64,000 bases of DNA. It comes from CAYTID01 sp964437735. Lineage in GTDB: Bacteria > Bacteroidota > Ignavibacteria > UBA10030 > BY39. The stretch covers positions 23,524 to 87,523 of the forward strand of contig CAYTID010000001.1 of assembly GCA_964437735.1 (NCBI GenBank). Direction: 5' to 3'. Position numbers and translations under genes: made by a program. Shown here one piece after another: positions 38,343 to 48,147 of the stretch (its first letter is position 1; each line of letters begins with the position of its first letter). Below the pieces are notes generated by a model. It ran no database searches and had not been told where the DNA came from. It saw nothing but the letters and a program-made list of their open reading frames with translations.

Positions 38343-38936
38343 TTACTTCAGATTCAATTTCTCAAGCTTAGGTTTTATTACATATTCGCAATATGGCGCA
38401 CTGGGATTGTTATTAAAGTAATCCTGATGATAGTTTTCTGCTTTGTAATATTTTTTGAGAGGTTGTATTTCAGAAACTATCGGTGATTCGAAATATTTTG
38501 CCGCCTCTTTTTTACTTTTTTCAGCTGCCAGTTTTTGCTTTTCGTTATGATAAAAAATTACCGATCTGTACTGAGTGCCTATATCTGCTCCCTGACGGTT
38601 TAGAGTCGTCGGATCATGAGATTTCCAAAATACTCCAAGTATTTGCTCATAAGACACTTTTTCCGAATCGAATGTCAACTGAGCGACTTCAGCGTGCCCC
38701 GAATTTCCTGAACTGACCTCTTTATATGTCGGATTTATGATCGTTCCTCCTGTGTAACCCACCTCGACATTCGTCACACCATCGATCCTCTCAAATACCG
38801 CTTCGACACACCAAAAGCAGCCTGCACCGAGTGTCGTTTTTTCAGGTTTTTTATCCATAGAATAAATATTATTTGAAATATGAAAGATTGAAATGATTGT
38901 AATGATTGTAAATATTTTAATGATTAAATGCTTCAT
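38343..38936 (-). CDS. msrA: peptide-methionine (S)-S-oxide reductase MsrA, exported
   Basis: MsrA reduces methionine-S-sulfoxide in proteins. The catalytic motif GAGCFWCVEAVFE, VGYTGG, HAEVAQLTFD, GTQYRSVIFYH and YHQDYFNNNP are present. I place the start at ATG 38936 (197 residues), which gives a signal-peptide-like N-terminus (MKHLIIKIFTIITIISIFHISNNIYS); a longer frame upstream codes for low-complexity sequence without family character. Export to the periplasm is inferred. It faces away from the DPP III gene across a 188-bp divergent region. Confidence 0.92.
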   Translation of the reverse strand: MKHLIIKIFTIITIISIFHISNNIYSMDKKPEKTTLGAGCFWCVEAVFERIDGVTNVEVGYTGGTIINPTYKEVSSGNSGHAEVAQLTFDSEKVSYEQILGVFWKSHDPTTLNRQGADIGTQYRSVIFYHNEKQKLAAEKSKKEAAKYFESPIVSEIQPLKKYYKAENYHQDYFNNNPSAPYCEYVIKPKLEKLNLK

Positions 38937-39078
38937 TACCATTTTTGAATTTAATTTATAAACCGAATGATGTATAAAATCGTTCCGATGATTAAATAAT
39001 AGGAGAAATGGAATATTGGAGTTATGAACATGGAATGATTGATGATTGATCCTGGATAATTGAATTTTCCACTCAATT

Positions 39079-39106
39079 TTGTTATTTTTGATCACATAAT
39101 TATAAA
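39079..39106 (+). promoter_or_regulatory. possible promoter of the DPP III gene
   Basis: TTGTTA (39079-39084) and TATAAA (39101-39106) lie 16 bases apart, ending 18 bases before ATG 39125, with AAGGAT as ribosome site between them. It is plausible but in very AT-rich sequence. Confidence 0.35.
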
Positions 39107-39124
39107 ATAAAAGGATGCTTTACA

Positions 39125-41194
39125 ATGCTTAAGAATAAAATCATATTAATATTTTCAATTATTTCAATAATTACAATCATTTCAATATCAGTAATATCTT
39201 GTTCAAAAAAGGAAACAAAAATGGAAGAAAAGAGACAATACAAATTGGAACGGGTCGGTCCTGCACAGGTTGTACAGCTTTATGCAGATGGTTTTGATAA
39301 ACTTACGACAAATGAGAAAATTTTTGCATACTATCTGAATTTAGCCGGATTGGCAGGCCGCGATATTGCCATCGACCAGCACCATCCGGATGCGCTTGAA
39401 GTCCGTGAATTATTTGAACAAATATTCTTATTTCAAAACGGCATCGATGAAAATGTTATAAACAAAATCACACAATACTTAAAACTGTTCTGGATTAACA
39501 ATGGATTTTATGATAATCTGACTTCAAAAAAGTTCGTACTTGAGATTACATTTGAAGAATTAAAAACAGCTTGCGAAATCGCCAAGAAAAACGGTGCGGC
39601 AGTATCAACCGCTGATGAACCGCTCGATAAAAAATTAGCACGTCTCAAAGAAATAATTATAAATCCGGATTTTGAACCGATGCAGACAAACAAAACTCCC
39701 GGTCACGATTGGATAAAAGGAAGCGCAGTAAATTTTTATGAAAAAGGAATCACTTATTCTGAAGTTGAAAAATGGGCAAGAGCCGGCAACGAAAAAAATT
39801 CTCTCAATTCAAAAGTAGTTAATGAAAACGGAAAGCTTGTTGAAAAAGTTTGGCGCGCCGGAACCGACGGTATTGCTCCTGGTATGTATGCGAAAGATTT
39901 GAAGGCTGTCATAAAATATTTAGAAATGGCAATCCCATATGCATCGGGAGAACATCAGAAACAAACTGTTGAACTCCTTATCAAATATCTGAAGACCGGA
40001 GATTTGAATGATTTTAGAGATTATAACATACATTGGGTAAAAGATTCATCGAATGTCGATTTTATACTTGGTTTCATCGAAGTGTATCTTGATCCCCGCG
40101 GACAAAAAGCCGAGTGGGAAACATCAATTTTCTTTAACGATCCTGAACAAACCAAACTGATGCAGAACCTTGCAAAGTATGCGCAATATTTTGAAGAGAA
40201 TGCTCCCTGGCAGGATACTTATAAGAAAAAAATTGAAAAGTCTCCTATAGCAAATGTCATTAATGTCGTCGGCTCCGGCGGCGGCACCGGACCCGTCAGT
40301 CCCATCGGAATTAATTTACCAAACGAGCAGGCGATACGTGAAGAACACGGAAGTAAAAGTGTACTGTTGAATAATATTGTTGATGCCTATGATAAATCAT
40401 CAGGACTGGAAATGACAAAAGAATTTGCCTGGGATGAAAAAGAAGTGGAATTGCAGGAAAAATATGGATCTTTAGCGAGTAATTTACACACAGCATATCA
40501 CGAGGTAATCGGACACGGATCGGGAAAGGTGAGTGATAAACTGATGGGAAAAGATCCGGCAGATTTTCTCCCCGGATATTACAACACACTTGAAGAAACC
40601 CGGGCTGATTTAGTCTCACTTTGGTATGCTTTTGATCCGAAAATTATTGATATCGGTTTTGCAAAAGATATGGATGAAGTCAGAAAGATCGGAGAAACAA
40701 TGTATCAGCAATCAATCCGTGTCGCGATTGCACAACTACGACGGATTGGCAAGAGCGATCAGCTTGAGCAGGACCACATGAAAAACAGGCAGCTCATTGC
40801 TCATTATATCATGAAAAATTCCGATGCAATTATTACAGAAATAAAAGATCGAAAAACTTATTACCGCATCGTAAATTATGAATCGATGAAAAAAACTGTC
40901 GGAGAGCTTCTTGCAGAAGTAATGCGAATAAAAGCTGAAGGCGACTATGAAGCAGCCAAAAAACTGATCGATACTTATGCATTAAAAGTCGATATTGAAC
41001 TCAGGGACGAAGTTCAGGAACGCGCTGCCAAACTCGATCTCCCATCATACACAGGTTTTGTAATGCCTAAACTTGAACCGGTAATGGATCCCGAAGCAAA
41101 AATTATTGATGTGAAAGTAAGTTATCCTCTCGATTTAACAAAGCAAATGTTGGAATATTCATCTTTTACAAAAAATGAGAAACAAATAAAGTAA
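39125..41194 (+). CDS. M49-family dipeptidyl-peptidase III-like lipoprotein
   Basis: The enzyme removes dipeptides from the N-terminus of peptides in a zinc-dependent way. The 689-residue protein carries the M49 zinc site HEVIGH (459-464, the HExxxH form) and the third ligand motif EETRAD (490-495). A lipoprotein signal ends in SVISC (Cys26), so it is envelope-anchored, unlike eukaryotic DPP III. It also has the VVGSGGGTGPVSPIGINLPN segment typical of bacterial forms. The transcript is closed by a hairpin at 41211-41241. Confidence 0.9.
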   Translation: MLKNKIILIFSIISIITIISISVISCSKKETKMEEKRQYKLERVGPAQVVQLYADGFDKLTTNEKIFAYYLNLAGLAGRDIAIDQHHPDALEVRELFEQIFLFQNGIDENVINKITQYLKLFWINNGFYDNLTSKKFVLEITFEELKTACEIAKKNGAAVSTADEPLDKKLARLKEIIINPDFEPMQTNKTPGHDWIKGSAVNFYEKGITYSEVEKWARAGNEKNSLNSKVVNENGKLVEKVWRAGTDGIAPGMYAKDLKAVIKYLEMAIPYASGEHQKQTVELLIKYLKTGDLNDFRDYNIHWVKDSSNVDFILGFIEVYLDPRGQKAEWETSIFFNDPEQTKLMQNLAKYAQYFEENAPWQDTYKKKIEKSPIANVINVVGSGGGTGPVSPIGINLPNEQAIREEHGSKSVLLNNIVDAYDKSSGLEMTKEFAWDEKEVELQEKYGSLASNLHTAYHEVIGHGSGKVSDKLMGKDPADFLPGYYNTLEETRADLVSLWYAFDPKIIDIGFAKDMDEVRKIGETMYQQSIRVAIAQLRRIGKSDQLEQDHMKNRQLIAHYIMKNSDAIITEIKDRKTYYRIVNYESMKKTVGELLAEVMRIKAEGDYEAAKKLIDTYALKVDIELRDEVQERAAKLDLPSYTGFVMPKLEPVMDPEAKIIDVKVSYPLDLTKQMLEYSSFTKNEKQIK

Positions 41195-41210
41195 TAATTT
41201 TTCCCGGTTG

Positions 41211-41241
41211 GCTGAGACGTATTTATTAAATGCGTCTCAGC
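41211..41241. terminator. bidirectional terminator between convergent genes
   Basis: A 15-base inverted repeat (41211-41225 with 41227-41241, one G-T pair) contains GCTGAGACG/CGTCTCAGC and an AT-rich apex. It lies between the DPP III gene ending at 41194 and the MFS gene ending at 41255, and probably serves both. Confidence 0.7.
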
Positions 41242-41254
41242 TCATTTGATAATT

Positions 41255-42661
41255 TCATCTCACTTTTCCTCTCGCCAGTGATGCGAATATACCTAAAAAA
41301 CAGAGAACTGAAAATATTACGAAAGCAATTTTCATACTCGCCACAAACTGAGGAATTGAAGATGGAGTTATTTTTGCACTTCCCATATAAATAGCGAATA
41401 ACAACATTGCCACACCCATACTTAACATCTGTCCGGTTAATCGCATAGTCCCGATAGTCGCTGACGCAACTCCGTAAAACCTTCTGTCCACAGAACTCAT
41501 AACGGCATTTGTATTGGGTGAAGAGAACAACGCAAAACCTAAACCTAACAAAATCAAATTTAGAACAATAACAAAAATAGTTGATCTGCCTATGAAATAG
41601 GCAAATCCTGCAAGTCCTATCGTTATCAAAAACATCCCTATTGAAGCGACAATTTGCGGTTCAATTTTATCCGATAAGCGGCCTGCAAAAGGCGAAAACA
41701 TTGCCATTACTATCGGCTGTGAAACTAATACCATTCCTGCGGTTTGCGGACTTAAAGCTTTAACATACTGAAGATACAAACTTAATAAAAATGTAATAGC
41801 AAATGTCGCACTGTAATTAATTAAAGCCGCCAAATTTGAAAATGCAAAAACATTATTGTAACGAAAAAGTTTTATATCTAAAATCGGATTTTTTGTCTTC
41901 GTCTCCCAAAATATGAAGGACAAAAGAATCACAACCCCTGTGATAATAGTAAATATTCCTGTTTCTGACGGAAGTTTTGAAAATCCAAACATCAGAAATG
42001 TTAGTGATACACTGTATAATATTGATCCGGTGGCATCAAATTTTTCACCCTTAGCTTCAGCCCATTCACTTTTCAGTTTCCGGAATACTGAAAAGATGAT
42101 TATTATTCCTAAAAATACATTTGCCAGAAAAACACTTCGCCATCCCAATTGTTCTGTAAGAAATCCGCCTATAAACGGACCCATCGATAAACCTAAATAC
42201 ACCGCTGCAACATTAATACCAATGGCTTTTCCTCTTTCATTTGCGGGAAAAACCGAAATAAGGATTGCAATTCCCGTTCCGAACATCATCGCACCGCCGA
42301 TCCCCTGTATAAAACGAAAAGCGATCATCCACTCACCCGATGGTGAAAAGACAAGTAAAAGTGAAAATAGTGTATAGAGCAATATTCCGTAAGTAAATAT
42401 TTTTTTCCTTCCGTGAATATCGGCAATTTTCCCGAACGGTATGAGAAAAATTGCAGCTGCAAGAAGGTACGCCGTTGCTATCCAACTAAGCGAGATCGCG
42501 TCCATTGCCAGTTCACTTCCTATCGAAGGAAGAGCTACATTAACTGCAGCCGCCATAAACGGTGTAAGAAAAGCCGCAAGCGTGGCAACAAAAAGTGCTG
42601 CTTTTTTTTCCTGCTCTTCGGGTAAAATAGTCTTGTTCTGAAAATTATCTATTAATTGCAT
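41255..42661 (-). CDS. MFS transporter, DHA2 (14-TMS drug:proton antiporter) type
   Basis: This 468-residue integral membrane protein has about 14 hydrophobic segments. The MFS loop motif A reads GKIADIHGRKKIF, and motif C-like sequence GLSMGPFIGGFLTEQLGWRSVFLANVFLG is typical of the EmrB/QacA (DHA2) branch, which exports drugs or other hydrophobic compounds using the proton gradient. The substrate is unknown. A lipocalin remnant lies 23 bases upstream on the same strand. Confidence 0.87.
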   Translation of the reverse strand: MQLIDNFQNKTILPEEQEKKAALFVATLAAFLTPFMAAAVNVALPSIGSELAMDAISLSWIATAYLLAAAIFLIPFGKIADIHGRKKIFTYGILLYTLFSLLLVFSPSGEWMIAFRFIQGIGGAMMFGTGIAILISVFPANERGKAIGINVAAVYLGLSMGPFIGGFLTEQLGWRSVFLANVFLGIIIIFSVFRKLKSEWAEAKGEKFDATGSILYSVSLTFLMFGFSKLPSETGIFTIITGVVILLSFIFWETKTKNPILDIKLFRYNNVFAFSNLAALINYSATFAITFLLSLYLQYVKALSPQTAGMVLVSQPIVMAMFSPFAGRLSDKIEPQIVASIGMFLITIGLAGFAYFIGRSTIFVIVLNLILLGLGFALFSSPNTNAVMSSVDRRFYGVASATIGTMRLTGQMLSMGVAMLLFAIYMGSAKITPSSIPQFVASMKIAFVIFSVLCFLGIFASLARGKVR

Positions 42662-42684
42662 ACGTGGATTATCTTCTGCATTTT

Positions 42685-42867
42685 TTATGTTTCAAATCCG
42701 TTTTCTTTTTGTTGCGAAACGAGAATTGAAGTTATTTCATACCATTTACCGGAATAATTAACAATATCGACTGATTGTACTACTTCTAGCAGCGGATAGA
42801 CTTTACTCTCGGATAGTGTACATCCTGAAAAAATCCCCAAACCAATAATTAATATTATTGATTTCAT
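42685..42867 (-). pseudogene. truncated bacterial lipocalin (Blc-like) remnant
   Basis: A 60-codon frame starts with a lipoprotein signal ending in FSGC and continues LLEVVQSVDIVNYSGKWYEI, the N-terminal GxWYEI signature of bacterial lipocalins. About six residues later similarity stops (TSILVSQQKENGFET) and the frame ends; a normal lipocalin is about 170 residues. The shifted frame reads FNSRFATKRKRI, a possible trace of the next segment before it too stops. The rest is absent, as the MFS gene begins 23 bases on. It is best read as a decayed gene. Confidence 0.65.
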
Positions 42868-42916
42868 ATTTTCCTCTTTTTTTATAACAACATATTAATA
42901 ATGTCATAAAATTTAC

Positions 42917-42963
42917 AGTAAAAACAAAACCACCAAACCTTTCAAGAAAAGATTTAGTGGTTT
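42917..42963 (-). terminator. intrinsic terminator after M1 peptidase gene
   Basis: On the minus strand, AAACCACTAAA (42963-42953) pairs with TTTGGTGGTTT (42937-42927) over 11 bases with one G-U pair, followed by TGTTTTT. It closes the M1 peptidase transcript. Confidence 0.8.
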
Positions 42964-42989
42964 CATATGAGATTGTTAGCGATTTGATA

Positions 42990-45290
42990 CTATTTAATTA
43001 AGATTAATTTTTTCGTCTGCACAAATGGTCCTGCTATTAACCTGTAAAAATAAACGCCATTGTTCAATGAAGATGCATTCCAATTCACAGTATATTTTCC
43101 GGCAGGTTGATATTGTGATAATAGTGTAGCAACTTCTTCTCCTAACACATTAAATATTTTTAATGTAATATAGCTGTTAACGGGTAAATGATAATTGATA
43201 ACAGTTTCGGGATTAAAAGGATTAGGATAATTCTGAAACAAACTATACTCATCGGGGATTCCTAATTCTTCTTTAGCAGATGTTTGGTTGGAAGTCGTAA
43301 AAGTCCATTTTTCCGACCAAGCGGAAGTACCTCCCGAATTTTTTGCTCTTACCCGCCAAAAATATCTTGTTTTCCCATTTAAATTACCTAATTGGTACCA
43401 TATGTTTGTAAGTGTTGAGTCACTAAATTGAATTGTACTAAAAATTGAATCAGTTGATACTTGTATGTGATATGTCGCAGCACCTGCAGTTTCACTCCAA
43501 ATTAAAGGTAAAGATGTCGGCTGATTTGTTAAACCATTTTCGGGTAAGGATAGTACAGGTGCAGAGAGTGTATTACCAACACTCAAACTTGCCGATTTCA
43601 AAACAATGTGATTCGACGGATCAAACTGAAGTGTTAACGGTTGTCGGTTAAAACGAAATCCAAAAGATTGATTATTTACATCATTCATAACTCTAATAAG
43701 GGTGTCAGGTCCGCTTGCGAATGTGATCTTGATTTCCAGAGGCATCTTAAAGAACGGGGGATTCGATTGAGTCTGGCGGGCTCTGAATCCTACCATCCAT
43801 TCCCCTCCTCCCAACGATGTAAAATTATAGGTATTCTGGTATGCCGGGTGGTTTGGCTGATAAATCCACTGATTAGAGAACCAGCTTATATCCTGTCCGA
43901 TATAATTACTGAATCTGCTGATAAAATCTTCTGTCACCGCACTCTTGTGCATGAAAAATACCGAATCTGTCGCATACTTTTTTATCCCGTGAAAAAAGAG
44001 CGAGTCACCCAATGTATATCTCAGCATGTGCAGCACACAGGCGCCTTTGTTATAAGTAATAGCAGTATTAAATAATGTGGAAGTTGGTGGAGTCGTCACT
44101 GCCCAGGAAGGATTGTAGATTGGCCACCCTGGATTTGAACCAAGATACTGCGTTGCCGCGCTGTTAATTTTATTTTTGTATGAGGTATAACCTCCGCTGT
44201 ATTCTAACCAGAGTGCTTCCCCGTATGTGGCGAATCCTTCATTCAACCATAAATCTGCCCATGTTCCGGGTGAAATCATATCTCCAAACCACTGATGGGC
44301 GTGCTCATGTGCAATTAAAGTTTCGCTATTCCAGCAATTTGAACATAAACTCGTCAATGTCTGATTTTCCATTCCACCCCAAGTAAATTGTGAAGTACCG
44401 ATGGTGGCGAAACCGTTTTTTTCAAAAGGATACTCTCCGAACAGATTTGAGAAATGATCAGTCATCGGTAAAATCTTTGTTTTTATATTATTTAGATTCG
44501 TAGTATTTTCACCACTATTCCAATAAAATCTAATCGGTATCTTTTCATTAGGATTACTAAGCTTTGTCCAATGAACAATATCCAAATTGTAATTTACCCT
44601 GCCGGTCATAACCATCAAATATGTTGAGATCGGGTCTCGGCTAATCCAATTATAGTAAATTGTGTCAGCGACTCGTATCGAATCGGCAAGTCTGCCGTTT
44701 GAACCCAATTTAACGGTTGCAGGTACTTTTGCGGTCAAATCCAATGTTGCTTTATCGGATGGCTTATCCCAACAAGGAAACCATTTTCTTGCACCTTCAG
44801 GTTGGCAGTCAGTAAAAACAATTCCGTTCGTAGCATAAAAAGCATTATCAGTTACATTATTATGCTTGTAATAAATAAGCACATCAGTCACTTCGCCGGA
44901 AAGATAAGTTCTATTAAGATTAATTGTCAAAATATTTGATGCATGTGTGAATGAGATTCCGGCAATCTTTACTGAATCAACTACCAGAGAAGTATTAACG
45001 GCATTCAAGGTAATCGAATTCAATGCAGAATCAACCCTGAATGTCACCTTCACACTTCCGCTAAATGATTTAGGAAAAGGAGATAAAAAACAATTATACA
45101 GATCGAGATTCAATTTATAATTCAATACATCGAATGAATGTTTAGGACTTTCTTCTGTATTGAACAAGCTACCCAGATTCGGAGAATTAATTTTCTTCTG
45201 TGAACAAAAATCAGCCCCGTCTAAATTTTCATTCTGGCTAAAAGAATAATAACTCGCCAATAAGTAAAGAAATAAAACATACTTGTACAT
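42990..45290 (-). CDS. T9SS-exported M1-family aminopeptidase
   Basis: This 766-residue zinc metallopeptidase probably trims N-terminal residues from peptides outside the cell. After a signal peptide (ending YSFSQ) comes the M1 beta domain, the exopeptidase motif GGMEN (305-309) and the zinc site HEHAH (328-332) with the third ligand Glu351 in LWLNEGFATY. A FN3-like domain spans about 575-670 (SLPENGLTNQPTSLPLIWSE, then KTRYFWRVRAKNSGG). The T9SS sorting domain follows (NYPNPFNPETVINYHLP, GVYFYRL, ending KKLILIK). The lysine-rich ending and absence of a membrane anchor fit surface attachment after T9SS export. It is divergent from the phosphofructokinase gene and has its own terminator. Confidence 0.92.
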   Translation of the reverse strand: MYKYVLFLYLLASYYSFSQNENLDGADFCSQKKINSPNLGSLFNTEESPKHSFDVLNYKLNLDLYNCFLSPFPKSFSGSVKVTFRVDSALNSITLNAVNTSLVVDSVKIAGISFTHASNILTINLNRTYLSGEVTDVLIYYKHNNVTDNAFYATNGIVFTDCQPEGARKWFPCWDKPSDKATLDLTAKVPATVKLGSNGRLADSIRVADTIYYNWISRDPISTYLMVMTGRVNYNLDIVHWTKLSNPNEKIPIRFYWNSGENTTNLNNIKTKILPMTDHFSNLFGEYPFEKNGFATIGTSQFTWGGMENQTLTSLCSNCWNSETLIAHEHAHQWFGDMISPGTWADLWLNEGFATYGEALWLEYSGGYTSYKNKINSAATQYLGSNPGWPIYNPSWAVTTPPTSTLFNTAITYNKGACVLHMLRYTLGDSLFFHGIKKYATDSVFFMHKSAVTEDFISRFSNYIGQDISWFSNQWIYQPNHPAYQNTYNFTSLGGGEWMVGFRARQTQSNPPFFKMPLEIKITFASGPDTLIRVMNDVNNQSFGFRFNRQPLTLQFDPSNHIVLKSASLSVGNTLSAPVLSLPENGLTNQPTSLPLIWSETAGAATYHIQVSTDSIFSTIQFSDSTLTNIWYQLGNLNGKTRYFWRVRAKNSGGTSAWSEKWTFTTSNQTSAKEELGIPDEYSLFQNYPNPFNPETVINYHLPVNSYITLKIFNVLGEEVATLLSQYQPAGKYTVNWNASSLNNGVYFYRLIAGPFVQTKKLILIK

Positions 45291-45406
45291 AATATACCTT
45301 TAATTAATAAAAAAAATCATATCAAGTTAATATTATTTTAGATAATTCAAAATTGATTACAACTTTCAATTTTTGTAAATTAACATTAAATATTATAGGA
45401 GTAAAT

Positions 45407-46564
45407 ATGAAAATTGGAATCTTAACAGGCGGCGGTGACGTACCGGGCTTAAATTCGGCAATAAAAGCGGCTGTTCATCGCTCAGTGGAAATGGGACACG
45501 AAGTTATCGGTATCCGGAAAGGCTGGGCAGGATTATTATATTTTAATCCGGACGACCCAAAAACTTTTAATGGTAACTTAGTTCACCTGACGAAAACAGG
45601 AACACGGACAATAGACCGAACAGGAGGAACGATCCTGCATACATCAAGGACGAATCCGGGAAAAGTCAGATTCAAAGATATTCCGCAATTCCTTGTCAAT
45701 ACGGATGACAGATTTGAAAAAAATATAACATACGACTACACAGCACATATATTAAAAGTACTTGAACATTTGCAGATCGATAGCTTGATCACGATCGGCG
45801 GAGACGATACACTTAGTTACACTGTTCGACTTCACAAAGAAGGTTTTCCTGTTGTAGCAATACCAAAAACAATGGATAACGATGTTTTCGGGACTGATTA
45901 TTGTATTGGATTTTCAACCGCGATAACTCGAAGTGTTGATTTCATAGATGCATTGAGAACGCCCGCCGGTTCACACGAGAGGATTGCCGTTGTCGAATTA
46001 TTCGGTAGATATTCGGGTGAAACATCTCTTATCTCTGCCTACCTCGCGGGTGTTGACAGAGCTGTAATATCAGAAGTAGATTTCGATATCGACCGGTTAT
46101 GCCGATTCATCGATGACGACAAAAAAAACAATCCCAGCAATTATGCTATAATGACAATTTCCGAAGGAGCCAAAATGGTAGGCGGCGATATGATCATTAC
46201 CGGTGAACCCGACGCATATGGTCATAAAAAATTAGGCGGAATCGGATATATTGTTAGTCAGGAAATTCAAAAACGGACAGGCCACCTGACTATCTACCAA
46301 CAACTCGCTTATCTGATGAGATCCGGCGAACCAGATGCGCTGGATAGAATGGTGAGCACAAGCTATGGTTATTTGGCTGCCGATTTGATAAATACCAAAC
46401 AATTCGGTAAACTGGTTGCACTGCAAGACGGGAAATACAGCTTTGTATCAATAGAATTAATAACGCAAGGAAACAAACGTGTCGATGTGCGTGAATTATA
46501 CGACGCAGAAAACTATAAACCCAGAGTAAGGCACTTTTTGAATAAACCAATGTTTTTATACTAA
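45407..46564 (+). CDS. 6-phosphofructokinase, probably diphosphate-dependent
   Basis: It phosphorylates fructose 6-phosphate in glycolysis. ATG 45407 is fixed by AGGAG seven bases upstream; a longer frame to 45353 has no family character. The 385-residue protein starts [16 protein letters not shown] and shows GGDDT (131-135) and PKTMDND (153-159). In this family the Asp in GGDD and the Lys in PKTxDND are the residues that mark PPi-dependent enzymes, whereas ATP-dependent ones have GGDG and PGTIDND. Use of PPi, allowing reversible flux, is therefore inferred. It is divergent from the M1 peptidase gene. Confidence 0.88.
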   Translation: MKIGILTGGGDVPGLNSAIKAAVHRSVEMGHEVIGIRKGWAGLLYFNPDDPKTFNGNLVHLTKTGTRTIDRTGGTILHTSRTNPGKVRFKDIPQFLVNTDDRFEKNITYDYTAHILKVLEHLQIDSLITIGGDDTLSYTVRLHKEGFPVVAIPKTMDNDVFGTDYCIGFSTAITRSVDFIDALRTPAGSHERIAVVELFGRYSGETSLISAYLAGVDRAVISEVDFDIDRLCRFIDDDKKNNPSNYAIMTISEGAKMVGGDMIITGEPDAYGHKKLGGIGYIVSQEIQKRTGHLTIYQQLAYLMRSGEPDALDRMVSTSYGYLAADLINTKQFGKLVALQDGKYSFVSIELITQGNKRVDVRELYDAENYKPRVRHFLNKPMFLY

Positions 46565-46577
46565 AAATAAATTGGTA

Positions 46578-46597
46578 CGATAGTCTTTAGACTATCG
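46578..46597 (+). terminator. 8-bp perfect hairpin downstream of phosphofructokinase
   Basis: CGATAGTC (46578-46585) and GACTATCG (46590-46597) form a perfect stem with a TTTA loop. It is followed by A-rich rather than T-rich sequence on the plus strand, so it may stabilise the mRNA end rather than terminate. The radical SAM gene starts 36 bases on. Confidence 0.4.
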
Positions 46598-46632
46598 AAA
46601 AAAATTATATCATAAAAAAAGTTGGAGAACTC

Positions 46633-48081
46633 TTGAAAAAAATTGTTCTCATCGAACCATCGGCTTCTGGATTTCATATATATTCCAGATATTTATTACC
46701 AAGACTCGGACTTCCGATTTTTGGTGCAATGTTAAAAAAGCGTGGTTATGATGTAACAATCTTTCATCAGGATACTACTCCGCTTGATTGGGAAACAATT
46801 TTAACTGCTGATCTTATCGGTATTTCATCTATTACAAGCACTGTTAACGAAGCTTACAAAATTATATCCAAAATAAAAATTAATAATCCCTCTATTCCTA
46901 TAATTATCGGTGGACCTCATGTTACTTTTTTTCCCGAAGAAGCAATTGAACATGGTTCCGATTTTGTCGTCCGGGGTGAGGGCGATTATACATTTCCACA
47001 ATTATTAAATTGGCTTGAAGAGGACAATACAGACATCCGCGCTATCGATGGCATTTCTTATAAGATCGGAAACAAAATATTCCACAATAAAGAGGGGGAT
47101 ATTTTTAACGACTTAGATTCACTCCCATTCCCCGATTTTACTTTAATTCGGAAGCATGAAAGACTCGCAAATATTGCGCTGCAAACATCCCGCGGTTGTC
47201 CGTTCGACTGTAAATTTTGTTCCGTTATAAAAATGTTCGGTCGCCATTGCAGATTCCATACAATAGATTATACAATTGAAGAAATTCGTTACCAAAAAAA
47301 TGTAATGGGTAAAATTCCCGTATTTTTTTACGACGATAATTTTTGTATAAAACCTGACCAAACCAAGCTCCTTTTAGAAAAAATACTAAAAGAAAAATTA
47401 GACATTACATGGAGCGCTCAGGTAAGAATTGAAGTCGGTTACGATAAAGAATTACTCCAACTTATGAAAAAAACCGGATGCAAATGGTTATATATCGGCT
47501 TTGAATCTATTAACAAAGATACTATGGCTTTCTATCATAAACATCAGAATATTGCCCGCTATGGTGAAGCAATTAGAAATTTTCACAAACACAACATACG
47601 CATACACGGTATGTTTGTCCTCGGCGCAGATACGGACGACATCAACACTGCAAAACAAACGGCAGATTTTTCACTAAAACATAAATTAGATACGGTACAA
47701 TTTATGATTCTCACCCCTTTACCGGGAACAGAGACATTCAATGAATTGAAAAAGGAAAACCGAATAATAAATTACGATTGGAGTCTCTACGATGCTCATC
47801 ACGTAGTTTACCAGCCGAAACAAATGACCCCTTTTCAACTTCAGGTAACATCCATGCTTGAAGCCATGCCTAAGTTTTACTCGAGGTTACAATCATATAA
47901 GCGGGGATTAATCAGTATCCTTTCAATCTCCATCTTCCATCCTTCATGGAAGATAAAATTCCAAAATTTTGTTTTGACAACCTATGCCCGCCGTCTTCTG
48001 AAGAAATGGAAAAAAGCAAATGCAGAATGGCTCAATATTTTAAAAATCAGGGATAATATCTACTCACGCAAGAAATCTTAA
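46633..48081 (+). CDS. B12-binding-domain radical SAM protein
   Basis: This 482-residue protein has an N-terminal cobalamin-binding-like fold (LGLPIFGAMLKKRGYDV, IGISSITSTVNEA, IIIGGPHVTFFPEEA) and a radical SAM domain with the cluster motif SRGCPFDCKFC (CxxxCxxC). A third conserved segment is WLYIGFESIN. The DxHxxG signature of base-off cobalamin binding is not evident, so the first domain may only share the fold. The start is TTG 46633 with GGAG six bases upstream. The family includes methylases and ring-forming enzymes; the reaction cannot be told from sequence. Neighbours (phosphofructokinase, mutS) give no pathway hint. Confidence 0.85.
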   Translation: MKKIVLIEPSASGFHIYSRYLLPRLGLPIFGAMLKKRGYDVTIFHQDTTPLDWETILTADLIGISSITSTVNEAYKIISKIKINNPSIPIIIGGPHVTFFPEEAIEHGSDFVVRGEGDYTFPQLLNWLEEDNTDIRAIDGISYKIGNKIFHNKEGDIFNDLDSLPFPDFTLIRKHERLANIALQTSRGCPFDCKFCSVIKMFGRHCRFHTIDYTIEEIRYQKNVMGKIPVFFYDDNFCIKPDQTKLLLEKILKEKLDITWSAQVRIEVGYDKELLQLMKKTGCKWLYIGFESINKDTMAFYHKHQNIARYGEAIRNFHKHNIRIHGMFVLGADTDDINTAKQTADFSLKHKLDTVQFMILTPLPGTETFNELKKENRIINYDWSLYDAHHVVYQPKQMTPFQLQVTSMLEAMPKFYSRLQSYKRGLISILSISIFHPSWKIKFQNFVLTTYARRLLKKWKKANAEWLNILKIRDNIYSRKKS

Positions 48082-48147
48082 AATTCATACAAAAATTGAT
48101 TTTAACACCAAATTTGCTTTTATTTGTTAAAAATTCGTATAAATTCA

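Noticed and set aside
38937..39095. 53-codon N-terminal extension of MsrA
   Set aside because: Low-complexity sequence in the divergent promoter region; the signal-peptide start at 38936 is more credible.
41913..42377. Plus-strand frame of 154 codons inside the MFS gene
   Set aside because: It is the antisense shadow of a well-supported transporter and has no recognisable family or start signal.
43641..44075. Plus-strand frame of 144 codons inside the M1 peptidase
   Set aside because: Antisense to a gene with intact catalytic motifs; no start signal and no domain.
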